Assembly: GCA_020081605.1 (NCBI GenBank)
Contig: JAHREC010000013.1
Span: 4,154,001 to 4,218,000 of the forward strand
Reading direction: 5' to 3'
DNA length: 64,000 nucleotides
DNA from: Albifimbria verrucaria
Taxonomy: Eukaryota; Ascomycota; Sordariomycetes; Hypocreales; Stachybotryaceae
Shown here piece after piece: positions 23,484 through 33,521 of this stretch. Numbering within the stretch: position 1 is the first letter of the stretch; the number at the start of each line of letters is the position of its first letter. The notes beneath the pieces are model-generated. The model searched no databases. It was not told the origin of the DNA and was given only the letters and a program-made list of their open reading frames with translations. The position numbers were made by a program, and so were the translations under genes.

Positions 23484-24353
23484 TGTGATCAGGACTGCAG
23501 AAATTGGTGATTGTCTAGTTTCTAAATCGAGGAAGCTTCTACACCACTCAATGCTTGAGCTCCATGCCACGAATTGCTCGATAAGAAGTCACGTGGAGAT
23601 TAAGCATTCTGAAGGTTTGTGCTGACACATCCATGACCTACCGTTTTAGGAAAGAGGGTGTGCGATCTGAACTTTGTTTGTGTAAGTGAACGAAAGCCTA
23701 TCATGTTAGTCGCAGATAGCCATATTGGGTAGTATGGCTAGCAGTATGATCTACCTACTGGCGGCCCAGAGATGTCATCGCGACAGAAGTTTTGTATCGA
23801 GTGGTTTGACAAAGCAGATTTGGATATAGGACAACGGCATTCAATGCCATGCAGATTCCGGGGTCCATGACTCCACCCGGCGGCATCCGCCAGGGCATTG
23901 GTGGCACCACCACCAGCGTGTAAGTGCATGGAATCGAACCACCCGCCAAATCCTCCCCAATGCGGCTGTGCTCACTGCTGTCCAATGCTATAACCTATGT
24001 TCCTTTCTCTGAGCTGTGAGGAACATGGTATGATGTGCTGGCAAACATCGTCCCATGCGACTTTTCGTGCCGCCCTGCTGGTTTTCGTAGTTGGTCATGC
24101 CGCCCAGCTTCCCGGTAAGATTGCCGTGACTGGACATTGTGAACATCTCATATAAAGGATGTCCGAATCTTACTCCCACATGGTAGTACATCTCCTCTCA
24201 TCACGATAAATAACAACATCTCTACTCAGTCCAATCAGACGCACCTCACTACATTCACTTCCAGTGTGTATTATTACCTGGCAACTCGGTAAAAACCCCG
24301 ATACTTAGTCAACCCAACACCACACCATCTTCCTACCACTCCCAATCGAAACA
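23484..24353. other. Divergent intergenic GPI11 / small mitochondrial gene
   Basis: 870 bases that should hold both promoters. A TTCGATT-like T-loop sequence on the minus strand near 23930 lacks the rest of a tRNA. Nothing else recognised. Confidence 0.5.
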
Positions 24354-24630
24354 ATGGCCCCTGCTGCTACCAGAGCTTTTGCCCAAGCCATTGCGCGAAG
24401 GCACTTCTCAGTCTCGGCTGTAGCGCGTCAAGCTCGTGTGAACCAGAAGCATGCTTCCGTCCAATGGGGAAGACTGTTGACACGACAACTGGGCACCATG
24501 GTCTAGTGAGTTCAACCAAATATGTACCCATCACCATATGCCTCTAACAATCTGTAGCTTTGTACCTGCTGCCACAGCCCTTCTCACTTGGCCCTTATGG
24601 TTGAAGGCTGGCTTTGACGGCCACATTTAA
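24354..24630 (+). CDS. 74-residue probable mitochondrial membrane protein, unrecognised
   Basis: Two exons (24354-24505 and 24558-24630) around a 52-nt intron with gtgagt donor, ctaac branch point and tgtag acceptor. The product has a basic, Ala/Arg-rich start (MAPAATRAFAQAIARRHFS) typical of a mitochondrial presequence. A single hydrophobic helix, FVPAATALLTWPLWLKAG, lies near the C-terminus and the protein ends DGHI. Size and layout resemble small accessory subunits of respiratory complexes or ATP synthase, but I cannot assign it to one. No frame break. It would be missed by any 60-codon single-exon filter. The clean splice sites and presequence are the evidence that it is real. Confidence 0.7.
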
Positions 24631-25064
24631 ATTTGGAGCACGCGACTTTAACACTGCCCAGATAAATCCAGTCTTAGACTTTGGGAATGGTTACTTATAA
24701 AGCCTTGTTCGCTTGGACAGAGGAGCACAGTCACGTCAGGTGACGATCTGTATTAGGAACTTTGCATAATGCGGCGTTGATGGACCACATTTTTCTAGTA
24801 TAAATGACATCTTATTCAACCATACATGTTCAAGCCACGCTGTATCACAACTGTTAGATAAACCTTTTGTACATCATCCAGAGTTGCATTAAAACATCAT
24901 AATCGTGATACCCTACGCCCATCGCTCTTGATATATATAAAAACAATTAAATCCCATCTCAGTCGCGCATACTCCCAAAGCAACTGGTCTGCATTGGATA
25001 GTGGCAGCAGTCCAGCACCCAGACCGGAAATGACGCCGAAATAAAGACCACCAACCGCGTCACA
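24631..25064. other. Convergent 3' region
   Basis: 434 bases between convergent stops, moderately AT-rich with a short ATATATAT run near 24933. No gene seen. Confidence 0.5.
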
Positions 25065-25874
25065 CTACTCTTTGCCATCCATATAATTGGTCAAAGGCTT
25101 GTGTACCCAGCCTGCGCGCCGTTTCTCTAGGAACATGCCGCCTAGGAATGCCAAAGCCGCCGCAATGGGAACAGCTACACCGAGGCAAAGACCCATGGTA
25201 AGCCTCCATCGCTGGAACGTGTTGTTCCAAATGATCTCGCCATGGGCGTCTATGTACTGTTCTATATGTCCTTGAAAGGATGCGAATTTTGATGAAATGT
25301 CATCCCATTCAGCACTGCTATTCGTCGAAGGGCGATCAGGTTGAGAGATATTGAACCAGCTGTAGCCGGCTAGCATCGTCCCCAGGATTTCACGGGAATT
25401 GTTTTTACCCTGGAGACTCGCAGCATTTTCCGCCAGGTCGATAAGCCGGAAGTTTAGCCACCGATCGGTTGTAAAGTCTGCAGCGATTAGCCCTTGCTTA
25501 AGATTGGCTGGCAGAGATGATAACTCACTGCGAGACCATAGTACTTGATGGTTAGTCCAGTTTTCATCCACGTTTATTAGTTGGACCAAAACGTCGAAAT
25601 TTTCATCTACATTCGACCAGTCGATCCGGTGAATGCCAGAGGCTGAGATGGCACCGAGACCCCAATACTGGCTGGAACCACCCGGGTACACATTTGGGCC
25701 CGCGGTGCAAGATTTGCCGGCCCCCAACCTCTCGTCATCAGTAGTAGGACACCAGACAAAGCTGGTAAAGCAGATATGACCGTATTGGCATTGTGCACGG
25801 TTGTATGGGTTGAACCCCAAAGTAGACGATACTAACAGGCCGATGGCCAGAATGCTGTGTTTCAGCGTGAACAT
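25065..25874 (-). CDS. Secreted/type I membrane glycoprotein, function unknown
   Basis: 269 residues, single exon, intact frame. An N-terminal signal peptide (MFTLKHSILAIGLLVSSTLG) precedes a cysteine-containing ectodomain with several N-glycosylation sequons (NWT, NNS, NIS, NSS, NNT). A C-terminal membrane helix, GLCLGVAVPIAAALAFLGG, follows, then a short basic tail (EKRRAGWVHK). I do not recognise the ectodomain. The order signal, glycosylated ectodomain, one helix, basic cytosolic tail predicts a cell-surface or vacuolar-membrane protein. Confidence 0.75.
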   Translation of the reverse strand: MFTLKHSILAIGLLVSSTLGFNPYNRAQCQYGHICFTSFVWCPTTDDERLGAGKSCTAGPNVYPGGSSQYWGLGAISASGIHRIDWSNVDENFDVLVQLINVDENWTNHQVLWSRSELSSLPANLKQGLIAADFTTDRWLNFRLIDLAENAASLQGKNNSREILGTMLAGYSWFNISQPDRPSTNSSAEWDDISSKFASFQGHIEQYIDAHGEIIWNNTFQRWRLTMGLCLGVAVPIAAALAFLGGMFLEKRRAGWVHKPLTNYMDGKE

Positions 25875-26480
25875 GTTGCCGAAGGGTCTGAGGTCTATCG
25901 GATGGACTTGAAAGCGACTTGGAAATACTGAATCTTGGAGGAGGGGACTATGGCAGTGATGCTGTCTCTGTATGCTGGGAAGACGACGGCGCGCCCGCAG
26001 ATTTTATCTTTGAATGCATCACGATACTCATGCTACAAGTAGGCGGGTTGCCGTGCAACAACAAGTCCATACCCAGTGAGCAATGTGACGAGTTACAGCT
26101 TGACGAGGGCCGCGTCATTCAACTGTGATATGAAATACCAATGGCATCCATTATCGTGAGGCTATTCTGCAACGTGGGCGATGTAACTATGATGTGTGTA
26201 AGCCGAGGCCTCACTGTTGCCTCTCCAACGCAGCCCCTTGCAGGTCAATAAAGGAAAGCGAGGCCCAAAGAGGAAGAATTCCGCACATGGATGTCGACGT
26301 TGGTTGCGCAGCCTGTCCAAAATCGTCTTCACAACCCTGATGCTGGGCGTTTTTGTCGAATGGGAGTCGAGTTTGCAACCGCTGCATGTGAGAAGTAACG
26401 CTGCACGTGACTTCGCGTCGTCACCTCATGCACGCGTCGACGCACTGCTTCTGTCACCGTTGAACGCAACCAACATCATC
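25875..26480. other. Divergent intergenic, glycoprotein / Snf2 ATPase
   Basis: 606 bases holding both promoters. The Snf2 frame is open back to an ATG at 26217, but that extension lacks family features and is treated as leader. Confidence 0.5.
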
Positions 26481-29400
26481 ATGGTCTCCACGGGCAACGC
26501 GCAAATCATCGAGATTCTTGACGACGAAAGCTCGGCATCGGAAAAAGAACGTGACTCCAGGAAACGCAAGGCTGTAGAACCTGCTTTTTCAGAAAAGGTC
26601 CTGTGGACCGATGAATCTGATAATGGACCAGCAAAGCCCAAGCGGAGGGGCAAACGCAAGTCCTTACGAGCAGGCAAAAGCAAAGCCGGATCCAAGAAAG
26701 ACAAGATAGAGCCTTCAGAGTCAGATGTGGATCTGGCCGATGTTCCCGAGTATCTCCAGGAGAGAAGAAAGAAATTTGATGCCAAGAGGAAGCAGTATCA
26801 CGATGCTGCCCTGATGTTACCACCGGATTACACCGACATCAAACTTGATGAAGCAAAGGTATTTGGCAATCTGGAGAAACGCCCTTGTTTTGATGAAAGG
26901 AGCGGCGTAAAACCTTGCCGGAAGCATGAAGACATTGAACTTCCCAAGTCAGGAGGTTTCATTCCCGCTTCCATCGCCCAATACCTCAGAGATTACCAGG
27001 TTGAAGGTGTAGCATTTCTTCACCGCAAGTTTGTCTTCCAAGAAGGAGGCATTTTAGGTGACGATATGGGTCTGGGTAAAACTGTCCAAGTCGCTGCTTT
27101 TCTTACTGTCGCCTTTGGCAAAAGTGGTGATGAACGTGACGACAAAAGGCTGCGAGAAATCCGATTTCACAGCGACCGCTGGTATCCTAGAATCCTCATT
27201 ATCTGCCCAGGCTCGCTCATCATGAACTGGAGGAACGAGCTTAACAGGTGGGGTTGGTGGCACATTGACCTCTTCCATGGTCCCAACAAAGACGATGTCC
27301 TCGGGACGGCACGTTCGGGCCTACTCGAGATTATGATCACAACGTATGATACTTATAAGAACAGCCGCGGATCAGTCAACATGGTACAATGGGATGCTGT
27401 CATTGCCGATGAATGCCACCGGCTCAAGGATCGCTCTTCTGAAACGACCAAGGCCATGCGGGAGACTAACGCGTTGTGTCGCATCGGACTCACTGGTACC
27501 GCCATACAGAACAGGTATGAGGAGCTGTGGACTTTGCTTGATTGGACCAATCCTGGCTACTTTGGAACAAGCACAGAATGGACACAGACGATCAGTAAGC
27601 CGTTAATGGTAGGCCAATCTCATGAAGCAACCGTTGCGCAGCTCAGTCTTGCCAGACAAACCGCCAAGAAACTCGTCCAGAATCTCCTTCCACGCTACTT
27701 CCTACGTCGCATGAAATCGTTGATCGCTCATCAGCTACCTAAAAAGACAGACAGAGTCGTTTTCTGCCCGCTTACAGAGCTCCAGAAAGAGGCATATGAG
27801 AACTTCTTGAACAGTGCCGAGATTGAGCTTTTGAGATCCATATCTGATACATGTGAACATGGGAAGAAAAAGGGCTGGTGTTGTGGCATCTTCTTGCCCG
27901 ACGGCCAGCGATGGCAGACTATCGTTTTCCCTAGCATGATGGTGCTTCGAAAACTTGCCAACCATCTTACTCTACTAGCCCCTCTACTACGGACTTGGAA
28001 AACAAGCATGAGCAGGAGCTTAGGACGCTCCGGACCTGCTTGCCCGATACGTGGAAGGCTCTTTACGACCAGAGGGATCAAATACGGAATCTTGTCAATC
28101 CGGAATTTTGCGGCAAGTGGAAGATTCTGAAGAGGCTGCTAAAGTTCTGGCATGCGAATGGCGACAAAGTATTGGTTTTCTCACACAGTGTACGACTACT
28201 GCGAATTCTCCAGCACTTATTTACCAACACAAGTTATACTGTCAGCTACTTGGACGGCTCTCTTAGCTACGAACAGCGGCAGGAGGTTGTTGATAGCTTC
28301 AATTCAGACCCCACGCGGTTCGTATTTCTCATATCTACTAAGGCTGGCGGTGTTGGACTCAATATCACATCGGCAAACAAGGTTGTGATAGTCGATCCCC
28401 ATTGGAACCCATCTTACGATTTGCAAGCCCAGGACCGGGCTTATCGAATCGGCCAGACCAGAGATGTTGAAGTCTTTCGCCTCATTTCCTTGGGCACGGT
28501 TGAGGAAATTGTGTATGCTCGACAGATTTATAAGCAACAGCAGGCAAATATTGGTTACACTGCCTCGTCTGAACGACGGTACTTCAGGGTGTACAACAAG
28601 ACACGGAGAGACAAGGAGAGATCTTTGGACTAACCAACATATTCACTTTTCATAGCGACAGCAGCCTGCTTCGCAATATTGTCAACAAGACAAATATTGC
28701 GGAGGCCAAAGCAGGAGTTAGCCTCGCAGATGTTGATTTAGACCAAGCCGTGAAAGACGAAGATGGCATCAACCTGGTCAAGAAGGAAAGTGAAGATGGT
28801 GAAGATGGCGGTGTCAGCCAACTAGCCACTCTGTTAACTGCCGAGAATCAGCAGAAGCTGCTAGAGGATCGCAAGGCAACCGCACCTAAAAGCGACGTGG
28901 TGCAGGCCATTCTCAGTGCTGCAGGTGTGGAATATACTCATGACAATTCCGAAGTCATCGGGTCATCGAAAATTGAAGAGCAGCTCTCACGAAAAGCAGC
29001 TATGTCATCATTCTCAGAAGGAGACATTCAAGGGCAGAGCACGCTATTCTCTGACCTCAATCCTAGAGGTGGCCTGCACTACATTTATAATCCTCCCGAG
29101 GATGTGCAAACCCGGCAATTTTGTGAAATGGCCCGAGAGTTTGGATTCACCAGCGCCACCGACTTCGCGCTCGTTGTGGAGGGCTTATCGCAAGAGGCAC
29201 GAAGGAATTGCTTGGACATGTTTTACAAACGTCGCCAGGCGCAGTTGGCAAAAGAAAACAAGGAAACGCCAGGGATAAAGAAACAGGAGCCTCCAGAAAT
29301 CAAGGGTGAGACGGGCGTTGATGATGACCACAAGTTCCACGACGATTCAAAGATCAAGAAACAGGATGCTGACGAGAATTTGGCCGTGGATGAAGTTAAG

Positions 29401-29544
29401 AATGGGTCAAAAACGCAGCAAGACGATCACGTGTCGGGATCGAAGCAGGAAGCACAGAATGAGATAATTGATGCGAAGCTAATCAAAACAGAGAATAAGA
29501 GAGCTTCCATCTTTCTATCTGATGACGAAGACGATGAGCTTTAG
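26481..29544 (+). CDS. Snf2-family DNA-dependent ATPase, Rad26/ERCC6L2-like
   Basis: About 1021 residues. A charged N-terminus begins MVSTGNAQIIEILDDESS. The helicase core follows: LRDYQVEGVAFL, Walker A in GDDMGLGKTVQ (near 27060), DECH box in VIADECHRLKD, GLTGTAIQNR, then the C-lobe with STKAGGVGLNITSAN and QAQDRAYRIGQ. The long acidic, KE-rich C-terminus has a conserved-looking FGFTSATDFALVVEGLSQEA segment. The layout fits the Rad26-like/ERCC6L2 branch, acting in DNA repair or chromatin; the exact role is inferred. Two frame breaks are each repaired by one base: near 27982-27984 and in the G3 run at 28587-28589. Start chosen at 26481; an in-frame ATG at 26217 would add 88 residues. Confidence 0.88.
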
Positions 29545-29676
29545 GTACGGTAGACGGCGTTTAGGAAATAAGATACCCCGCCTCACGTAAGGCATTGCTT
29601 TTATGAAAAAAATATCCATCTCACCTGTCACTTTCTCGAGCTGTAATGCTTAACACCATTTTTCGCTCCCAGGGCC

Positions 29677-30646
29677 TCACTTAGTCAGAGTGCCCAGAAC
29701 GTGGGGAAGAACTGCGTAATCAGGTTCGTCCACTGGCTGCGCCAGATCGATATCCTTCCAAACCCCAGCCTGCCTCAAGCTGGTTCCGGTGTCGCGGCAA
29801 ATGCGGCAAGATCCAATAAAGAACGACCAGAAGAAGTTGACAAACCCTGGATGAAAATGAGTCATTAGATGCGGTAAGCAGAAACATGGCGAGAGAGGAT
29901 TGAATCTTACTCTGATACAGGTGCAGCGCTGGAGACGTCCAAGGTATCTGGACGTGCTCATACACATACCACCGACCGCCGGGCTTGAGGAGCCTATGGA
30001 GCCGCTTAATGTTTTCTGCGGGCTCGGGAATACTGCAGAGACACAGGACAGAGACGATGGAGTCGACAGTGCCGGGTTTGATGGTGGTGCCTGTCCATGC
30101 AGTGGGGTCATCCAGAGACTCGATGCCGACGGGGATCACTTCATAAACGTCCTCCATGCCGAGTTCCTCTACGCGCCGCTTCAGCGTCGCAGCAGATTTC
30201 AGGTGCGGCTCCACGCCGTAGATCTTTGTAATCCTTGCACCAGCATTCGCCCTCTTACCTACGCCCGCACCCTCCTTCGAACCCCTCCCCACGCCGCCTA
30301 CACGAGCGAAGACATCTGCCCACATACCCGTCCCCGCTCCAATCTCGAGCACGACACCACTCACGGGCTGGCTAACGACGTCTTCGTGGACCTTGCCGTC
30401 GCGTACGCGACCCTCCAGCAGTGGCACAACGCGAACCTCTGCGCTCTTCTTGACGTTGGGGCCGACGGTGGCCCAGAAGTTACCGAACAGGGCATCGCAG
30501 AAGCCGGACAGGGAGAACAACTCGCGCAGCCTGCCCTCGGAGAGAAGCTCTTTGACGGTTTGCGGAGCATGGCGAAGGGAAATGCTCATGAAGATCCACG
30601 GATAGAAAACCGTGAGTAACGTTTCCTGAAAGGACTGGGACACCAT
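29677..30646 (-). CDS. Class I SAM-dependent methyltransferase, membrane-associated
   Basis: About 301 residues, two exons split by a 64-nt intron (plus 29847-29910; gtaaga donor, tccag acceptor). Motif I is clear: VVLEIGAGTGMWADVF. It is followed by an acidic motif II region (KIYGVEPHLKS) and the post-motif RLLKPGGRWYVYEHV, typical of Methyltransf_11 enzymes. A hydrophobic segment near the start (LLTVFYPWIFMSISL) suggests membrane association, as in METTL7-like proteins. Substrate unknown. The insert between motif I and II (GRGSKEGAGVGKRANAG) is unusually long. No frame break. Start set at 30646 (MVSQSFQETLL); an ATG at 30787 would add 47 residues. It is convergent with the Snf2 gene, with about 130 bases between stops. 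Confidence 0.8.
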
Positions 30647-31606
30647 GGTGGTGGCTGCTCTGCCCACTGGCAGACGGGACGTTCTGGACGGTAGAATTTG
30701 CGAAATGGTGCGGAGAAGGGCGAGAATATCACGCAGTGTGGGAGAGTGTGGGAGAGTGTGTAAGAGGGAAGTTGGACCAGCCTCCAAGATGGATGGGTGC
30801 GATGCCGGAAGTGGATGGTAGCCTGACGGGACCGGCCGGTGCGGGTCTGAAGCTCCGGCCAGTGAACAGGACAGGCGTGCTATCCCCAGATGGCGTCAGA
30901 CAGCTGGGGTAGAGACCTGAAAATCACATGTTCTTATATTAATCCCGTGTTGCAATGCTGCGTAAGCTGAGCTGGGTATTGTCCATTTTGCAGGTTTCGC
31001 ATACAGATCTCTAGAAGGTGGGCCAAGTGGCTATGAGTGTGAACTACCCAGAGCAATACGCCATCGCGTCTTTTGCAGATTCATGTCACGACGAGAGAAA
31101 TCAAATGCTCTCGTGGCAAATATCAAATCCACAGAGAGCTTCACAGCAGCTTTTAAAAGAGACATGACTGAAGGGGTTTTGTGGGTAGCCATGTTTTTAT
31201 TGAATTTCTACTGCATCGCATTGTCCTTTTCCAAAGCGCTTTTCTAAGCAGATTACGCAAGGACGATCCCATGGCCTCTATAAAGAACACAGACATTGCG
31301 TAGCCACGCTATTTTGAGGTCATTCTTCGAGAAGCAGCGTGGCATGCGACATATGCCCACATAAATGCTTCACATATCGCGGTTTTAGAGCTTCCTGCTC
31401 GAATTTCGGGCCTTGATCATAACCCAGCCACATGATTGCTATGAGAATAGCGAGGGCCTATTGAGTCGATACTTCGACATCTGCCTCTTTACCTGCGGAC
31501 GAGGCTGCATTCTCATCCGCCTCTGCTTCGTCCACTTTGGGTATCGATGTCCAAGCTAAAGCTTATGACCTTTCTCAACTCTGTTCTCACTCTGATAGAT
31601 GGTTGC
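30647..31606. other. Intergenic, methyltransferase promoter to IMP3 3' end
   Basis: About 960 bases. Near 30739-30760 is a short imperfect repeat of GGGAGAGTGT. No gene seen. Confidence 0.5.
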
Positions 31607-32222
31607 TCAGAGAAGTTCGAAATCATCCAGCTGGTCGCGGTACTTCATGATGTTCTTCTTGATCTTGCTTCCCACCGCCCACGTCACGAAATCCTCAGTG
31701 TTCCTGGTGATCAGCAGCGCGGGGTCTGTGACCGTCTCCGTGCCCACGCGCACGTGGCCCTGCTCGATCATCTTGGTCGCGGCCTGCACCGTCTCGGCCA
31801 TGCGTAGGCGTGTCATGACGACGGGCAATCGGCGGCGCGCAAAGGCGCTGACAGTGACGTTGTTCTCGACGGCGGAAAGCTTGGAAGTGGAGGAGAGGAT
31901 GCCCATGTCGTAGAGCTTGTTCAGCAGGAGTTCCTCATGCTTGCGTCGGACAGCATTGTCGGGAGGGAGGAGAGAGAGACGGTGCGCGAGCTGGCGTATC
32001 GACTAGATGAGAGTTAGGAGACTGAGTCCTTGCATATGGAACGGAGCCCCGGGAGGAGATACTCACACCACACATGCGATTGTACTTGTGGTAGTCCTCG
32101 ACCTTGGTGATCATGTAGCGACGAATGACAGCCTTGTCTCGGTGGGCATTGTCTTGCTTGTATGTGATGAAGTCTGTCTTGCGCAGAAGCTTCTGCTCGT
32201 GATACTTGAGTTTTCGCACCAT
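31607..32222 (-). CDS. IMP3: U3 snoRNP protein IMP3
   Basis: 183 residues, the usual IMP3 length, in two exons around a 64-nt intron (plus 32003-32066; gtgagt donor). It starts [18 protein letters not shown]. It contains the S4-like RNA-binding fold with [19 protein letters not shown] and [19 protein letters not shown]. Imp3 bridges U3 snoRNA and pre-18S rRNA in the small-subunit processome in the nucleolus. The frame is intact. It is divergent from the mitochondrial ribosomal protein gene, with 366 bases between start codons. Confidence 0.95.
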
Positions 32223-32588
32223 TTTGACGATTCGGGCCGGAAGCGATCGACAGCGGCTGGAAGAATATTATGGCAGAACTGGTTCTCTCGAGTGGAATTG
32301 AATCCTTCCGAGCGAATCGAGTGGGTAGGGTGGAATGTAGAGGGCCGGTTCCGAGCACACGGCAATGTTGGTGGTGAAGTCGACGGGCCTTCAAGAAAAT
32401 TCCAGGTGGGGCCGATAAGATAAGTTAAGTGATAATGGGAAGCAGAGCGCATGGGCGGAATTTCCCGTGCGATTCCCGATTTGGTTCCGCGTCCAATCCA
32501 GGCTCCATATCGAAAAACCTCCTAGCCGTTGCTGCAGCTCACCCGTTGAAAACCATCGAGTAGCCACAACGACCGATCAACCACGACC
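32223..32588. promoter_or_regulatory. Bidirectional promoter region IMP3 / bS18m
   Basis: 366 bases between divergent start codons of two ribosome-related genes. No specific motif called. Confidence 0.55.
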
Positions 32589-33369
32589 ATGCCTCCACGG
32601 CTCTCTACCCCCAGCGCCCTGCGCGCTTCGTCCCAATGCCTGCTCCCCAGGTTCTTCTCGTCCACCGCGACCGTCAACAACCCTCCCTTCCCGTCACCGG
32701 CCCAGCGCTCCCCGAGGTCGACGACACATGCCCACCCGAAGGCCTCTTCCTCCTCCGCTAGCAGCGGCAACAGCATCGTCGACATGGTCAACAAGTCGTC
32801 TCGCACCAAGAACGAGCGCTTCCTGAACCCCGGCGAGGCCGCCAGCAGGGTCATGTCCCGCCTGAACCACCGTGCCCAGGCTACGGCCCGCGACGCGTTG
32901 ACGTTGCTGGAGGACCAGAGGAACCAAAAGCTCGCCAAGGACTACCTGAGGCAGATGCCCTGTATCTGGAATGCCGGAGACGTCTACTCGCCCCGCGATA
33001 TGAGCTCCCACCAAATGCAGAAGTGGCGCATGAGGGCCCAGCGCAGCGGCGACGTGGTTGATGCTTTGGGTATTCGCCCCGTGGACATGTACACGGTATG
33101 TTCAACTCTTCAATTGAGTGGGAGAACAAGTAGTATTGTACAAAATGCTAACATATCATTCTTTCTTGCAGAACTTTTCCATTCTCAGCGAGTTCACCAC
33201 TGGCTCTGGCATGATCAAGCACTCCGCAGAAACGAAGCTTCGTCCAGTCAACCAGCGCAAGATCGCCAAGATGATCCGACGTGCGCAAGGAATGGGTCTC
33301 TACCCTACGATCCACGACCACCCGGAGATGATCAGAGAAAACTTCCTGCCCCAGAACAAGCAATATTGA
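32589..33369 (+). CDS. RSM18: Mitochondrial ribosomal protein bS18m (Rsm18)
   Basis: 234 residues in two exons around a 76-nt intron (33096-33171; gtatgt donor, ttgcag acceptor). A Ser/Arg-rich mitochondrial presequence (MPPRLSTPSALRASSQ…) and a variable linker precede the S18 domain. The domain is NFSILSEFTTGSGMIKHS, then LRPVNQRKIAKMIRRAQGMG, the core of bacterial bS18 that contacts bS6 and rRNA in the small-subunit platform. The intron lies exactly at the start of the S18 core. The frame is intact. The extension before the domain (~170 residues) is typical of fungal mitochondrial homologues. Confidence 0.92.
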
Positions 33370-33521
33370 AGATATAGTGAAATTGCAAGGGCTGCGGATA
33401 CAGGCTCTGAAGGCTGAGCCACCTCCCGTGGGATATGTACAATAGTTTTCGCCCTCTTTCTTTATTACATGTATAGATGTACAAGGCCGCCATGATATGT
33501 CATACAATATCTTGTTACAGT

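Noticed and set aside
23900..23960. Possible tRNA on the minus strand (GGTTCGATTCC-like T loop)
   Set aside because: The T stem does not pair fully, and no A-box, anticodon arm or acceptor stem could be built around it.
12000..24353. Search for transposons, LTRs or terminal inverted repeats in the gene-poor parts
   Set aside because: No transposase or reverse-transcriptase fragments and no long direct or inverted repeats were seen by eye; a genome self-alignment would be needed for decayed copies.
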